Assembly: GCF_007197735.1 (NCBI RefSeq)
Contig: NZ_CP041637.1
Location: 2,761,001-2,825,000 of the forward strand
Origin: Formosa sediminum
Lineage (GTDB): Bacteria > Bacteroidota > Bacteroidia > Flavobacteriales > Flavobacteriaceae
DNA: 64,000 nucleotides
Direction: 5' to 3'
Part shown: one piece after another, positions 32,622-42,078 of the stretch
Numbering within the stretch: position 1 is the first letter of the stretch
Layout of the letters: each line of letters starts with the position of its first letter
The notes under the pieces: generated by a model
What the model saw: the letters and a program-made list of their open reading frames with translations, nothing else
Told to the model about the DNA's origin: nothing
Databases searched by the model: none
Program-made: the position numbers and the translations under genes

Positions 32622-33794
32622 TTAAAAATTTTGACTTAATAATCCTGTTGGAGACGTACTAGAAGTAGTCATGCTCTTTAAGGCTACGTCTAAAGGGCTT
32701 TTTATATGTAACAAATCCTTCTTGCTTACATGTGTGTAGATCATCGTAGTTTCAGGCTTGCTGTGTCCTAATAATTCTTGTATATATCGTATATCTATTC
32801 CTTGTTCTAATAAATGTGTAGCATAACTATGTCTTAATGTATGAGGTGTGATACGTTTGGTTATTTTCGCTTTTTTGCAACTGCGTTTTAAAAAAGCCCT
32901 TATACTTTCTGCACTATATTGGGGTTGGTTTTGCCCTTCAAAAACATATATTTTTGGTCTATAAGTAAATATATAATTGTTTAAAAGTGGTAAACACGAT
33001 TCTGCTAAAATTATATACCTGTCTTTTCGTCCTTTACCTTGTTTAACTATTAATTGTCTACGATCTATATCAATGGCCTCTAGTTTTAAATTTACAACTT
33101 CTCCTATTCTTAAACCACACGAATATATTAGGGCAATTATAGTGCGATGTTTTAGGTTTTCTGTACATCTAATGAGATCTAGCATTTGTGATTGAGATAA
33201 TACTGTAGGTAATAATTTATCTTTTTTGGGACGTAATAAGTCTAAATCTTGAATCTGGCAGTTCGGGTAAAAGGTTTTAAAATGTTTTACAGCACTAATT
33301 AATTGTCTGTGGGTACTTATGGCATATTTTTTTGGAACCATAACTTGTTCAACAAAATTTTCTACCACACGATTATCTAATTTTTCAATAGGTTTGCCAT
33401 CATAAAATTCAATTACATCAGCCATCAATGTTAGGTAACTTGTTACTGTGCTCTCACTATAGCGTTTTCCGCGTAAATAATTTCTATAAGCTTTTAAAAG
33501 TGTTCTATGCGATTCGCAAATTTGTCTAACACGTTTTATATGTTTTGTCCTGTTTAACAAACTTACATCCAGGTTAGAATCGTTTATTAATGCATAATCT
33601 TTAAATATATCATGTATAAGGGAGATAGAATCTTCATTATATTTAATATACCATTGCCTTAAAGTTACACTCCATTGGGCATTGGGTAACAATTTTACAC
33701 GTCTAATTAATACTTCATTATATTTGAAAGCCATACATATTTGATGTGATTTTTTATAAAATTTAGTTGAAATTTTAACTAAAGGTAATGTCAT
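32622..33794 (-). CDS. Tyrosine recombinase, candidate cassette integrase (non-IntI)
   Basis: This is a 390-residue protein. Residues 25-75 are an extra N-terminal domain (NAQWSVTLRQWYIKYNED) found in many Bacteroidetes recombinases; residues 92-178 are the SAM-like core-binding domain; the catalytic domain runs from about 195. All catalytic residues are present: Arg229, Lys254, His318 and Arg321 (TPHTLRHSYATHLLE), His344, Tyr353 (TMIYTHVSKKDLL). Only 64 residues separate Lys254 from His318, too few to hold the additional domain of IntI. It lies about 110 bases from the end of the cassette array and is transcribed toward it. I infer it is the array's integrase. Confidence 0.9.
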   Translation of the reverse strand: MTLPLVKISTKFYKKSHQICMAFKYNEVLIRRVKLLPNAQWSVTLRQWYIKYNEDSISLIHDIFKDYALINDSNLDVSLLNRTKHIKRVRQICESHRTLLKAYRNYLRGKRYSESTVTSYLTLMADVIEFYDGKPIEKLDNRVVENFVEQVMVPKKYAISTHRQLISAVKHFKTFYPNCQIQDLDLLRPKKDKLLPTVLSQSQMLDLIRCTENLKHRTIIALIYSCGLRIGEVVNLKLEAIDIDRRQLIVKQGKGRKDRYIILAESCLPLLNNYIFTYRPKIYVFEGQNQPQYSAESIRAFLKRSCKKAKITKRITPHTLRHSYATHLLEQGIDIRYIQELLGHSKPETTMIYTHVSKKDLLHIKSPLDVALKSMTTSSTSPTGLLSQNF

Positions 33795-33983
33795 ATTTTT
33801 TTGATTTAATAAAGGTAAAACATTGTAAATTAGTATTTTATTTTATTAATCAAAACTGAATTGAGATAAAATTTATAAAAAAATGTGCTTTTTATTTATA
33901 GGAATAAACGAGTTTGTTGTGTAATTAAAGTTAAAATGAAAAAAAACTAGATTCTGAAACTTTATAATCTTATTATATTAAAA

Positions 33984-34943
33984 TTAGACCACTGAAGAGA
34001 AAAACTCAAAGGCCCGAACTTCTGCAAATGATTGTTTAGAGTGCTTTAACGGAAATGCACAATGTCCGCCATATTCTGGCATTTCTAAATATACGTATTT
34101 ACTGTGTTTAGCTCTAGAAATAGGGTAGCATCGTTCGCCTAAAAAAGGATCATCTAAGGCATTAAGAATTAGTACAGGTGTTGTAATATGTTTTAATGTA
34201 AATTCTGGAGATACGCGTTTATAATAATCTTCTTTACCTAAAAATCCATGTATTGGTGCTGTAAAATAATCATCTATTTCATCAAAACTATATAACTTAT
34301 TAATTTTGTCTGTATGAGCTAATTCAGGAAATTGTTTTACTTTATGTTTTAGTTTGTTTACAATTCCTCTTTTAAAATTATTTAAATACACTTTATTAAA
34401 ACCAACTTTTAAAACATCAGAACACGTTTTAATATGTGTAGGTGCAGAAACAGCAACGGCAGCTTTTATTCGTAAATCTGGTGTTTGTTTTCCTAAATAA
34501 TTTAATACTTGCGCGCCACCCATAGAATAGCCAATAAGATAAACGGATGCTATACCATGAGTAAAAGCAAATTGCACAACTGCATCTAGATCTTCTATTG
34601 ATGCATGATGATACATTTTAGGCAGACGATTCATGTGTCCGCCACAGGTTCTATTATTCCATGCAAATATCGAAAAATCTCTTGCAGCAAAGTAGTTAGC
34701 ACAACTGTTATTATAGGTACGTCTAGAATCGCCTTCTAAACCATGACATAAAATTACCGCTTGTTTTTTACTTTTTATAATATAATCTACATTTAAAAAA
34801 TCGCCATCACTTAATTCTAACGTGGTGGTTTTATAATTGGGCGGATTTACATGCTTAACTTTTGCAGCATAAATGGTTGTATAATGTGGGTTTTTATTTA
34901 TTAAATGAGGTGTTTTGTATTTAGATTTTGGTATTAAAGGCAT
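33984..34943 (-). CDS. YheT-family alpha/beta hydrolase
   Basis: This is a 319-residue protein. The COG0429/YheT pattern is clear: VILCHGLEGDSRRTYNN (oxyanion region), FAWNNRTCGGHMNRLPKMYH, nucleophile in YLIGYSMGGAQVLNYLG, acid in LNALDDPFLG and His in YGGHCAFP. Members are cytosolic esterases of unknown natural substrate. It is the first ordinary chromosomal gene beyond the recombinase and lies 59 bases from the SRPBCC gene upstream, with which it may be co-transcribed. Confidence 0.9.
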   Translation of the reverse strand: MPLIPKSKYKTPHLINKNPHYTTIYAAKVKHVNPPNYKTTTLELSDGDFLNVDYIIKSKKQAVILCHGLEGDSRRTYNNSCANYFAARDFSIFAWNNRTCGGHMNRLPKMYHHASIEDLDAVVQFAFTHGIASVYLIGYSMGGAQVLNYLGKQTPDLRIKAAVAVSAPTHIKTCSDVLKVGFNKVYLNNFKRGIVNKLKHKVKQFPELAHTDKINKLYSFDEIDDYFTAPIHGFLGKEDYYKRVSPEFTLKHITTPVLILNALDDPFLGERCYPISRAKHSKYVYLEMPEYGGHCAFPLKHSKQSFAEVRAFEFFSSVV

Positions 34944-35002
34944 TAAAATAGAGTTAAAAAGTAATTAAGTTAAGCGGTTTATGCTGTATTGAATAACAAC
35001 GT

Positions 35003-35464
35003 TTAATTTCCAAACAATTGGTTAAGTACAGTGGTGCGATATTCAAAAATTTCAATTAATTTTTTTTCAATCATGATGCTGTTTGCAATATCTCCTAAAA
35101 TACTAAAAGGTGGCTGATAGGTTACAATGTCTTTCATTAATGTGCCTTCTCGAGTTGCTTCTAAAAAATGCTGATGATGCCATATTTTATAAGGTCCAAC
35201 ACGTTGTTCATCTACAAAATAATGAGTATCTTTTACATGAGTAATTTCTGTAACCCAAGTCGTTTTTATTCCTAAAACAGGGGAGACTTTGTAGTGAATA
35301 ATCATGCCCTCATACATCAAATTAGGTAAGTCTTCTGTAACGATATCAAACCCCATATAATCTGGCGTTATTGTTTTAAGGTTTTTAGGGTTAGATATAA
35401 AATCCCATAAGGTTTCTATAGGTTGCTTGAATGATTGCTGACGTTTAAATTGATACACTCCCAT
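35003..35464 (-). CDS. SRPBCC-family (START-like) ligand-binding protein
   Basis: This is a 153-residue protein. It opens with YQFKRQQSFKQPIETLWDFISNPKNLKTITPDYMGFDI and has VGPYKIWHHQHFLEATREGT, the pattern of the SRPBCC group often mislabelled cell-division inhibitor. The fold makes a hydrophobic cavity for a lipid-like ligand; ligand unknown. No signal peptide. Confidence 0.85.
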   Translation of the reverse strand: MGVYQFKRQQSFKQPIETLWDFISNPKNLKTITPDYMGFDIVTEDLPNLMYEGMIIHYKVSPVLGIKTTWVTEITHVKDTHYFVDEQRVGPYKIWHHQHFLEATREGTLMKDIVTYQPPFSILGDIANSIMIEKKLIEIFEYRTTVLNQLFGN

Positions 35465-35590
35465 TTTATAACTTGTTTAGTAAACTTGGTATTAGTATTA
35501 ACAACAAACATGGAATTTAAAACATTTTTATAAATTAAACCTTTGGTTTAACTCTATTTTTTGAAAAACTAATAGTTTATTTTTAGTAAA

Positions 35591-36046
35591 CTACTCTCTT
35601 TTTTCAGCGTAGGTGAATCTTTCAAATTTTTCAGGTAACGTGTTTGTAATCTCTAATTTATTAGAAGATATAGTAGGCTTAACCCTAATTACTTTACTAT
35701 CCTGATTTATGTCTACCGTATGTTCACTTTTAATATTAACAAAATCAATGTGTAATACTTTAAATTGATGTGTTCCTGGTTCAAAATTTATAATAGCATA
35801 TTCTTTTGGTCTGATTTGTCCAAGTGCCTTATTGTTAATCCAAATATTTAAACGTGCAGTATTATCCAGTGTGTGTAATATGGAAGCATCGTTATAAATT
35901 AAAACCTTACCGTTCCCCAAATGGTCTAAATCTATCTCTTCAATATCAGATTTTATAAATGCATATTCAGAAGTTATAGGTTTTAATCCACAAGAATATA
36001 ATAAAGTAGAAATTAAAATATAGAATAAAATTTTTAATGTTTTCAT
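35591..36046 (-). CDS. Lipoprotein, DUF2846-like
   Basis: This is a 151-residue protein with lipobox LLYSC (Cys19). The beta-rich domain contains GKVLIYNDASIL, ARLNIWINNKALGQIRPKEYAIINFEPGTHQFKV and VIRVKPTISSNKLEI, the pattern of DUF2846/PEGA-like lipoproteins in which a small beta-sandwich is displayed outside the membrane. Function unknown. Confidence 0.7.
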   Translation of the reverse strand: MKTLKILFYILISTLLYSCGLKPITSEYAFIKSDIEEIDLDHLGNGKVLIYNDASILHTLDNTARLNIWINNKALGQIRPKEYAIINFEPGTHQFKVLHIDFVNIKSEHTVDINQDSKVIRVKPTISSNKLEITNTLPEKFERFTYAEKRE

Positions 36047-36272
36047 ACAGTTAATTCGCCTTTACAGCCATGTTTTATATATCTATTAGTAAAAATTTTT
36101 TAGCAAACATAGGACATAGAAATTTTATATTCTATTACTAATTATTAAAATTATTATGATATATTATAAGATTAATACATTAATAATTAGTTTTTTAGAA
36201 CTTACTTGTATGTTGTACTATAGCTCTAAAAAGGTAAGTGCTAACACATGGTTTTTAAATACATTCTAAAAT

Positions 36273-37580
36273 TTATTTACTAATTATTGTTAAACGCGCA
36301 ATAAGTTCAGCAAACGAGGGTCGCGATTTTACATCTGGAAGCATGCAATCTGCAATTAATTTTTGCCAAGAGGCTTTAAATTTTGGAGTTAATTCTGTTT
36401 CGGGAACTAGAGATAATAAATCTTCTAGTAAACAACCATAAGCACGGACTTCTACACGTTGAATATTTTGTGCCTGATTTGTGTTATTGTCGTAAAATGT
36501 AGCCGCTCCAAAATCGCCTAAGAGACAATCGGCTGTATTATTTATTAAAATATTATGGGCATATAAATCACCATGATTAATTCCTCTATTATGTATTTGC
36601 TCACAAACAGATGCGATATTTCTTGCAACTTTTAAAATATCTAAACTATTAAATACGGTTTCATCATCAAATACATCTCGAGTACACGTGGCAAAATTTG
36701 GCGGATTTCCTAAGTTTTTATAAGTAGGCGATATAAGAGTCATTATCAAGCCATTTTTTTGCTCGGGATGATTCTTGATTTTTCCCAACACAGGGATTAA
36801 ACTTTCGTGTGCTCCGGCTGCTATAGAAACTTCCATTTCATCGTCAGGTAAACCATCGCTAGTTACATCGCCTTTAAAAATTTTAAGCGCAATAGCTTTG
36901 TTTCTAGAGATCCATTTGGCTTTAGAAATATGTCCAGAAGCACCTTCTCCTAATAATTGGTCTATTTTAAAATCGTCCCAAGTAAAGGCTTCAAAAGTAG
37001 TGTTTATTGGCTGTTTGTATGTTGCTGGATTTCCTCCAAAAGCAATCCAAGATAATTTAGGTAAATGAAATAACCAATCGGGAATTGTTGTTAAATGGTT
37101 CGCAGAAATTCTTAATAGCTCTAAATTTTTACATTGTGCCATTGTGTTTGGTAATGCTTCAATTTTATTTCCAGCTAGAGCACATTTTTGTAATTGTGTA
37201 CAATTTCCAATACTTTGAGGTAGGGTTTTAATGGCATTATCTGTTAAAATTAACCAGTTTAATTTTGGAGGAAAAATATGCTCTGCCACCGTATGAATTT
37301 GATTAGATTTAAAACCTATCATATTTAAATTTGGGAAGTTTCCTAAAACTGTTGGGTATTCGGTAAAAGCATTTCTTGCAAAAAATATAATTTTTAACTG
37401 TTTAAGTTCGCTAATGCGTTCTGGTAAACTAGACAGTTTATTGTCTGATAAATCTAAGATTTCTAAAGTGTCTGCTAATTCTAATATTTCATCAGGAAAG
37501 GTAGTTAATCCACAGGCCAATTTTAAGTGTTTAGTGCCGTGTAGTGCTCCCGATTGTAATGCTTCTAAAGTATGCGTCAT
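36273..37580 (-). CDS. Leucine-rich-repeat protein with C-terminal Ser/Thr kinase-like domain
   Basis: The protein has 435 residues from the ATG at 37578-37580 (a TTG seven codons upstream is open too). Residues 1-195 hold about seven LRRs (for example LEILDLSDNKLSSLPERISELKQ). Residues 205-435 are a kinase fold: glycine loop LGEGASGHISKAKW, Lys in ALKIFKG, catalytic loop GINHGDLYAHNILI (HGD in place of HRD), and LGDFGAAT. The family is widespread in Flavobacteria with unknown targets. No signal peptide, so it is cytosolic. Confidence 0.9.
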   Translation of the reverse strand: MTHTLEALQSGALHGTKHLKLACGLTTFPDEILELADTLEILDLSDNKLSSLPERISELKQLKIIFFARNAFTEYPTVLGNFPNLNMIGFKSNQIHTVAEHIFPPKLNWLILTDNAIKTLPQSIGNCTQLQKCALAGNKIEALPNTMAQCKNLELLRISANHLTTIPDWLFHLPKLSWIAFGGNPATYKQPINTTFEAFTWDDFKIDQLLGEGASGHISKAKWISRNKAIALKIFKGDVTSDGLPDDEMEVSIAAGAHESLIPVLGKIKNHPEQKNGLIMTLISPTYKNLGNPPNFATCTRDVFDDETVFNSLDILKVARNIASVCEQIHNRGINHGDLYAHNILINNTADCLLGDFGAATFYDNNTNQAQNIQRVEVRAYGCLLEDLLSLVPETELTPKFKASWQKLIADCMLPDVKSRPSFAELIARLTIISK

Positions 37581-37952
37581 CTCAAAAATATTAGGTTGCA
37601 AACTTAATTATTAATATGAATTTGTCTGAGAAAATTATGGATTTTATAAATCGGATCTAGCTTATCTTTACAACGAAATTAAATATATTTGGTTTTTGGA
37701 TGTAAAGATGAGCCTTAAATTTTATGAATAATAAAACTCTTGAGATTGAAATGCCATCTTTAATATTCAATCTTAATGTAAAAGCACACATATTAGATAT
37801 TATAATTTATAGGAAATAATCTTTTTGTTAACAGTGCATCATTTAAATTAATTGGTTATAAAATTATAGTTCAATTTTTAGGCCAGCAATGTAAGGATCT
37901 CGTATTATAAGCACTAAATACATTAATTACATATTAAAAATATACTCAAAAC
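37581..37952. other. Intergenic region without a gene
   Basis: About 370 AT-rich bases between divergent genes. It contains one TATATTTG (37684-37691) on the + strand, too far from the next start to assign. I see no RNA gene. Confidence 0.5.
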
Positions 37953-38798
37953 ATGAACAAAATTTTAGCAGTTAGTTTAATTTCAATGTCCCTTTTAATG
38001 TCTTGTAAAGACGAAAAAAAAGAGACTAATGTAGAAGTAAAACAAGATGTACCAGCACAAAGTGTAACGCAACCACAATTAAAGTTTAAAAATAAAGCAC
38101 ACGAGTTGGTGTATGAAATGACTCAAAACGTTGGTGATTATAAGATGCTTTTAGATAAAAAAGATGTGGTATATACATTAACTTACCAAACACCAGATGG
38201 TAAAGAAGATATCATTACTGAAAAATATATATTTAATGGCGAATGGTCTTATGGTAGGTATACTAAGCATGAAAGAACCTTGCCAGAGTTAAAAGGTATT
38301 ATAGAACAAGGTTATGATGGTAATGAGTATTGGTTAAAACAGGATGGTAAAATTATTACTGATATAAATGCCTTAAAACGTGTAGCTTTTAATAGGCCTA
38401 CAAACTTTTATTGGTTTACTATGATGGCTAAATTAACAGATCCCGGCTTAAATTATGAGTATGTAAAAACACAAAAAATAAATGATATAAATTACGATGT
38501 GGTTAAGATCACTTTTAATTCTGAAGACGGTAAACCCAAAGATACGTATCAAGTTTATATTAATCCAGAAACTAAATTAGTAGATCAGTTTTTATTTACT
38601 GTTATGGATTTTGGTAAATCAGATCCTTTACTTATGCAATTAGAATATATTGATGTAGATGGTGTCTTAATTCCTGCAAAACGAAAATATAAAGCTTCTA
38701 ATTGGGATGCAGAGGTAACAGATAAACCATGGATTAATGTTAATTGGACCAACATTAGGTTTAATAATGGTTTGGATCAAGCAACATTTACGAAATAA
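37953..38798 (+). CDS. Lipoprotein of the DUF6503 type
   Basis: This is a 281-residue protein. The signal peptide ends in the lipobox LLMSC (Cys17), followed by a charged linker. The rest is a beta-rich domain with YTLTYQTPDGKED, KYIFNGEWSYGRYTKHE, QGYDGNEYWLKQDG and LVDQFLFTVMDFGKSDP, a LolA/LolB-like strand order seen in DUF6503 proteins. It would sit on the periplasmic face of a membrane. Function unknown. Confidence 0.72.
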   Translation: MNKILAVSLISMSLLMSCKDEKKETNVEVKQDVPAQSVTQPQLKFKNKAHELVYEMTQNVGDYKMLLDKKDVVYTLTYQTPDGKEDIITEKYIFNGEWSYGRYTKHERTLPELKGIIEQGYDGNEYWLKQDGKIITDINALKRVAFNRPTNFYWFTMMAKLTDPGLNYEYVKTQKINDINYDVVKITFNSEDGKPKDTYQVYINPETKLVDQFLFTVMDFGKSDPLLMQLEYIDVDGVLIPAKRKYKASNWDAEVTDKPWINVNWTNIRFNNGLDQATFTK

Positions 38799-38842
38799 TA
38801 TGAATTAGTTTTAACCCTTGTTAATTTATAAAATGAATCTTT

Positions 38843-39520
38843 ATGATTAAGGCTGTTTTTTTTGATATGAATGAAACTTTGTTAAACTTGAGTTTACTTA
38901 AGGCTCAGTTTGACAAGCATTTTGATGATGCATATGTGTTGAAATATTGGTTCACCAAATTACTATATAATTCTACCGTTATGGGAGTTATGAATTGTTA
39001 TGAAAATTTTGGAGAACTGGCAGACGTTGCGTTAGAAAACCTGTTTTTTGAAAATGATAAACCTTTAAGCTCAGAAACTAAAGCAGAGATTCTTGGAGCA
39101 TTTAAAAAATTACCAGCTTATAAAGATGTTGTGCCTGCTATAAATGCACTTAAAGCACAAAATATTCGTGTAATTGCAGTCTCTAATTCATCTTTACAAA
39201 TGATAAAGGAGCAATTAACAAATGCTAATATCATTGATTTATTTGATGGATATTACTCGGTAGATGCTGTTAAGAAATACAAACCTTTTAAAGATATTTA
39301 TCAGTATGTAGCCAAACAAGAAAATTTAGAACTTAAAAATATTGTTATGGTTGCTACACACGATTGGGATTTATTTGGCGCAAAAAACGCAGGGTTAACT
39401 ACAGCTTATGTTAGTCGCAAAGTTGAAATATATCACCCGCATTATTTACAGCCCGATTTAAAGGCTTCTAATTTAGAAGATTTAATAGCTAAAATTATTA
39501 CAATAAATTCGGATTTGTAA
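38843..39520 (+). CDS. HAD-superfamily hydrolase, haloacid dehalogenase type II-like
   Basis: This is a 225-residue protein. Motif I is FFDMNETLLNL (nucleophile Asp8; the usual second Asp is Asn, as dehalogenases also deviate here), motif II IRVIAVSNSS, motif III with VKKYKPFKDIY, and motif IV MVATHDWDLFGAKNAG. The cap is helical, as in type II dehalogenases. Substrate unknown; phosphatase activity is also possible. A strong hairpin terminator follows. Confidence 0.86.
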   Translation: MIKAVFFDMNETLLNLSLLKAQFDKHFDDAYVLKYWFTKLLYNSTVMGVMNCYENFGELADVALENLFFENDKPLSSETKAEILGAFKKLPAYKDVVPAINALKAQNIRVIAVSNSSLQMIKEQLTNANIIDLFDGYYSVDAVKKYKPFKDIYQYVAKQENLELKNIVMVATHDWDLFGAKNAGLTTAYVSRKVEIYHPHYLQPDLKASNLEDLIAKIITINSDL

Positions 39521-39547
39521 CGTCTAATTTAATTTAAAACTGTTTAT

Positions 39548-39586
39548 AAAAAACAGTATGGTTTATATAACTATACTGTTTTTTTT
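39548..39586 (+). terminator. Rho-independent terminator after the HAD gene
   Basis: Arms AAAAAACAGTAT and ATACTGTTTTTT with a 13-base loop, ending in a run of eight or nine Ts. Confidence 0.85.
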
Positions 39587-39937
39587 GTCTCAAATTCAAT
39601 GATTTCTACAAATTATATAATGTGTTTAGTGTGATATAATTATGTGTATTTTTTTTCATGTTTGCACTTTTTTTTAATGCCTTATTGATGAAAAATACAT
39701 TATTTAAGGTCTGTTATAAAATTGCAATTGTAAGGTCGAGATGTAAAGTGTAGTAGTTTTATGTTTTTGTATTTGTTTAAATAGTTGATATTCATGTTTT
39801 TAATGCAGATGTGTTGGTGTCGTAATATTCAAGATATTTACTTTGAAAAAAAAATAGATTTTAATTTGTATGTTCTTTTTTTATATATATTTATTTTATA
39901 ATGTTTTAATACAGTTTACCTGATTTTTTGGGTCGCT
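39587..39937. other. Intergenic region without a gene
   Basis: About 350 AT-rich bases with no open frame, tRNA or clear promoter that I can see. Confidence 0.5.
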
Positions 39938-40537
39938 ATGAATATAAAAAAGAACCTTAAATGGGCAATTCTACTTACAGGTTGGGGGAGAAATGCTAGA
40001 GATATAATTGAAGCGTTTAATCAGGGACAATTAAAACGATCTGATATTTCATTATTAATTTATCAAGAAGAACCTTGTGGTGCAAAGGAGTTGGCAGAAC
40101 AATATGGTATTGAAACTTTAAAAGTTGTTCGAGCAGATTTTGAAAACGCTATTGCCTATCAAGCCTTATTAACAACAGAAATTAAAAAGCGTGATATTGA
40201 TTATATATTCATGCTTAATTATAAATACATCATCCAAAAGGATATGCTTTTAGCATTTCCAAACAGGATTATAAATATTCATCCGTCATTATTTCCAAGT
40301 TTTTTAGCCACAAAAACAGCTATACAAGATGCCTTAGATTTTGGAGTAAAAGTTACAGGGATTACCACTCATATTATTGATGAAAATATTGATGAAGGTG
40401 TAATCTTAGCGCAAAAAGCAATACGCGTAAAAGATAATGACACATTTGATACACTTTATCCAAAATTTGCTAAACATGGTAAAAAAATTATACTTAAAAC
40501 CATTACTATTATTGAAAACATGCAATTAACTCTTTAG
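39938..40537 (+). CDS. Formyltransferase-family protein (PurN/Fmt-like fold)
   Basis: This is a 199-residue protein. The catalytic region is intact: Asn and His in IINIHPSLFPSFLATKTAI, and the Asp in ITTHIIDENIDEGVILAQ, the Asn-His-Asp triad of 10-formyl-THF-dependent enzymes. The N-terminus (WAILLTGWGRNARDIIEAF) differs from that of housekeeping PurN. It is followed by a MBOAT acyltransferase, an SGNH protein and a FemAB-like transferase on the same strand, so a role in formylating a sugar nucleotide or a surface polymer is plausible. PurN itself remains possible. Confidence 0.8.
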   Translation: MNIKKNLKWAILLTGWGRNARDIIEAFNQGQLKRSDISLLIYQEEPCGAKELAEQYGIETLKVVRADFENAIAYQALLTTEIKKRDIDYIFMLNYKYIIQKDMLLAFPNRIINIHPSLFPSFLATKTAIQDALDFGVKVTGITTHIIDENIDEGVILAQKAIRVKDNDTFDTLYPKFAKHGKKIILKTITIIENMQLTL

Positions 40538-40622
40538 GTAATTCATGATTGTTAACTTAAACCTTGTTCAATCTTCTTTAATTAACTCTGCGTTTAATTA
40601 ATATTAGTTTTTATTTTAAGAT

Positions 40623-42074
40623 ATGGTATTCAATTCTTTAGAGTTTTTTATTTTTCTACCTACGGTGTTCTTCTTGTATTGGGTAGTACTTAAAAACCAT
40701 GTAAAAGCTCAAAATATTCTTGTTTTAGTTGCGAGTTATATTTTTTATGGGATGTGGGATTGGCGATTTTTATCATTAATTCTTTTAAGTACCATTGTAG
40801 ATTATGTTGTAGGTATAAATATTTATAAACATAATGTTGCAGCAAAACGAAAACTTTGGATTTGGGTGAGCGTTGTATTTAATATTGGACTTTTAGGGTT
40901 TTTTAAATATTATAACTTTTTTGTTGATTCTTGGGTGCATCTATTTAGTAGTTTGGGATATACATTTAAAAGTACATGGACGTTACGAGTGATTTTACCT
41001 GTAGGAATCTCTTTTTATACATTTCAAACCCTATCGTATTCATTAGATATTTATTACAAAAAATTAAAACCAACAACAGATTTTTTATCCTTTGCTACGT
41101 TTGTTAGTTTTTTTCCGCAGTTAGTAGCCGGACCCATAGAGCGTGCTTCTAATTTAATGTCTCAAATAATTAGCAAACGTACATTTAACTATAACCAAAT
41201 CGTCTCGGGTTTAAAATTAATTTTATGGGGATTATTTAAAAAAATTGTCATTGCAGATGCTTTAGGACCTATAGTAGATGATATTTTTTTTAATTATAAT
41301 GCCTATCCTGCGTCTACATTAATATTAGGTGTAACCTTATTTAGTTTTCAAATTTATGGCGATTTTAGTGGATATTCAGATATTGCTATAGGGACGTCTA
41401 AACTTTTCGGAATAGAATTAATGTCTAATTTTAAATATCCAAATTTTGCTAGAAATGTAGCAGAATATTGGCAACGTTGGCACATTTCGTTATCTAATTG
41501 GTTTAGACATTATTTGTATATCCCGCTTGGAGGCTCTAGAGGTAATAGAATAACGTCTTTAAGAAATATTTGTATTATTTTCTTGGTTAGCGGTTTATGG
41601 CATGGAGCAAATTGGACTTTTGTGTTTTGGGGCGCTTTCCATGCTATAGCATTTATACCAGTATTTTTACTAGGGAAAAATGCTGTGTATAAAGATACTG
41701 TAATTGCACAACACACTTTATTTCCTACGGTTAAAGAAATTGCTCAAGTGCTAATAACGTTTGCTTTAGTAACTTTTTCAAGAATATTCTTTAGATCAGA
41801 ATCCCTTTCAGATGCGTTTGCGTTTATATCTAGATTAGGGTCTCAATTTACATATCAAACCTACATTCATCCATTGGGTTATAGAATGATAGATTACTAT
41901 ATTTTAATTATTCTATTTGTGGTATATGAATATATAATTAGAAAAGATGAACGTGCTCCATTTAAGTTTAAATCTAAATTTGTACGTTTTGCAATGTATA
42001 CTATTGTCATATTAGCTATGCTATTATTTTATGATAGTCAAGTAGATAGGTCTTTTATTTATTTTCAATTTTAA
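40623..42074 (+). CDS. MBOAT-family O-acyltransferase
   Basis: This is a 483-residue polytopic membrane protein with about ten hydrophobic segments. Family marks: DYVVGINIY, LPVGISFYTFQTLSYSLDIY, FFPQLVAGPIERA, EYWQRWHISLSNWFRHYLYIPLGG, and the catalytic His in VSGLWHGANWTFVFWG. DltB/AlgI-type members pass acyl groups across the membrane to cell-surface polymers. The SGNH gene 4 bases downstream is the usual partner that completes transfer outside. Confidence 0.93.
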   Translation: MVFNSLEFFIFLPTVFFLYWVVLKNHVKAQNILVLVASYIFYGMWDWRFLSLILLSTIVDYVVGINIYKHNVAAKRKLWIWVSVVFNIGLLGFFKYYNFFVDSWVHLFSSLGYTFKSTWTLRVILPVGISFYTFQTLSYSLDIYYKKLKPTTDFLSFATFVSFFPQLVAGPIERASNLMSQIISKRTFNYNQIVSGLKLILWGLFKKIVIADALGPIVDDIFFNYNAYPASTLILGVTLFSFQIYGDFSGYSDIAIGTSKLFGIELMSNFKYPNFARNVAEYWQRWHISLSNWFRHYLYIPLGGSRGNRITSLRNICIIFLVSGLWHGANWTFVFWGAFHAIAFIPVFLLGKNAVYKDTVIAQHTLFPTVKEIAQVLITFALVTFSRIFFRSESLSDAFAFISRLGSQFTYQTYIHPLGYRMIDYYILIILFVVYEYIIRKDERAPFKFKSKFVRFAMYTIVILAMLLFYDSQVDRSFIYFQF

Positions 42075-42078
42075 GACT

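Noticed and set aside
32622-33794. Recombinase as a remnant of a prophage or conjugative element
   Set aside because: No phage, relaxase or transfer genes lie near, neighbours on the far side are ordinary chromosomal genes, and the gene abuts the cassette array.
35634-35650. A 17-base match to the repeat's 5' arm (CAGGTAACGTGTTTGTA) inside a lipoprotein gene
   Set aside because: There is no second arm or GTT core nearby and the gene is intact, so it is not a working site; it may be chance or at most a weak secondary target.
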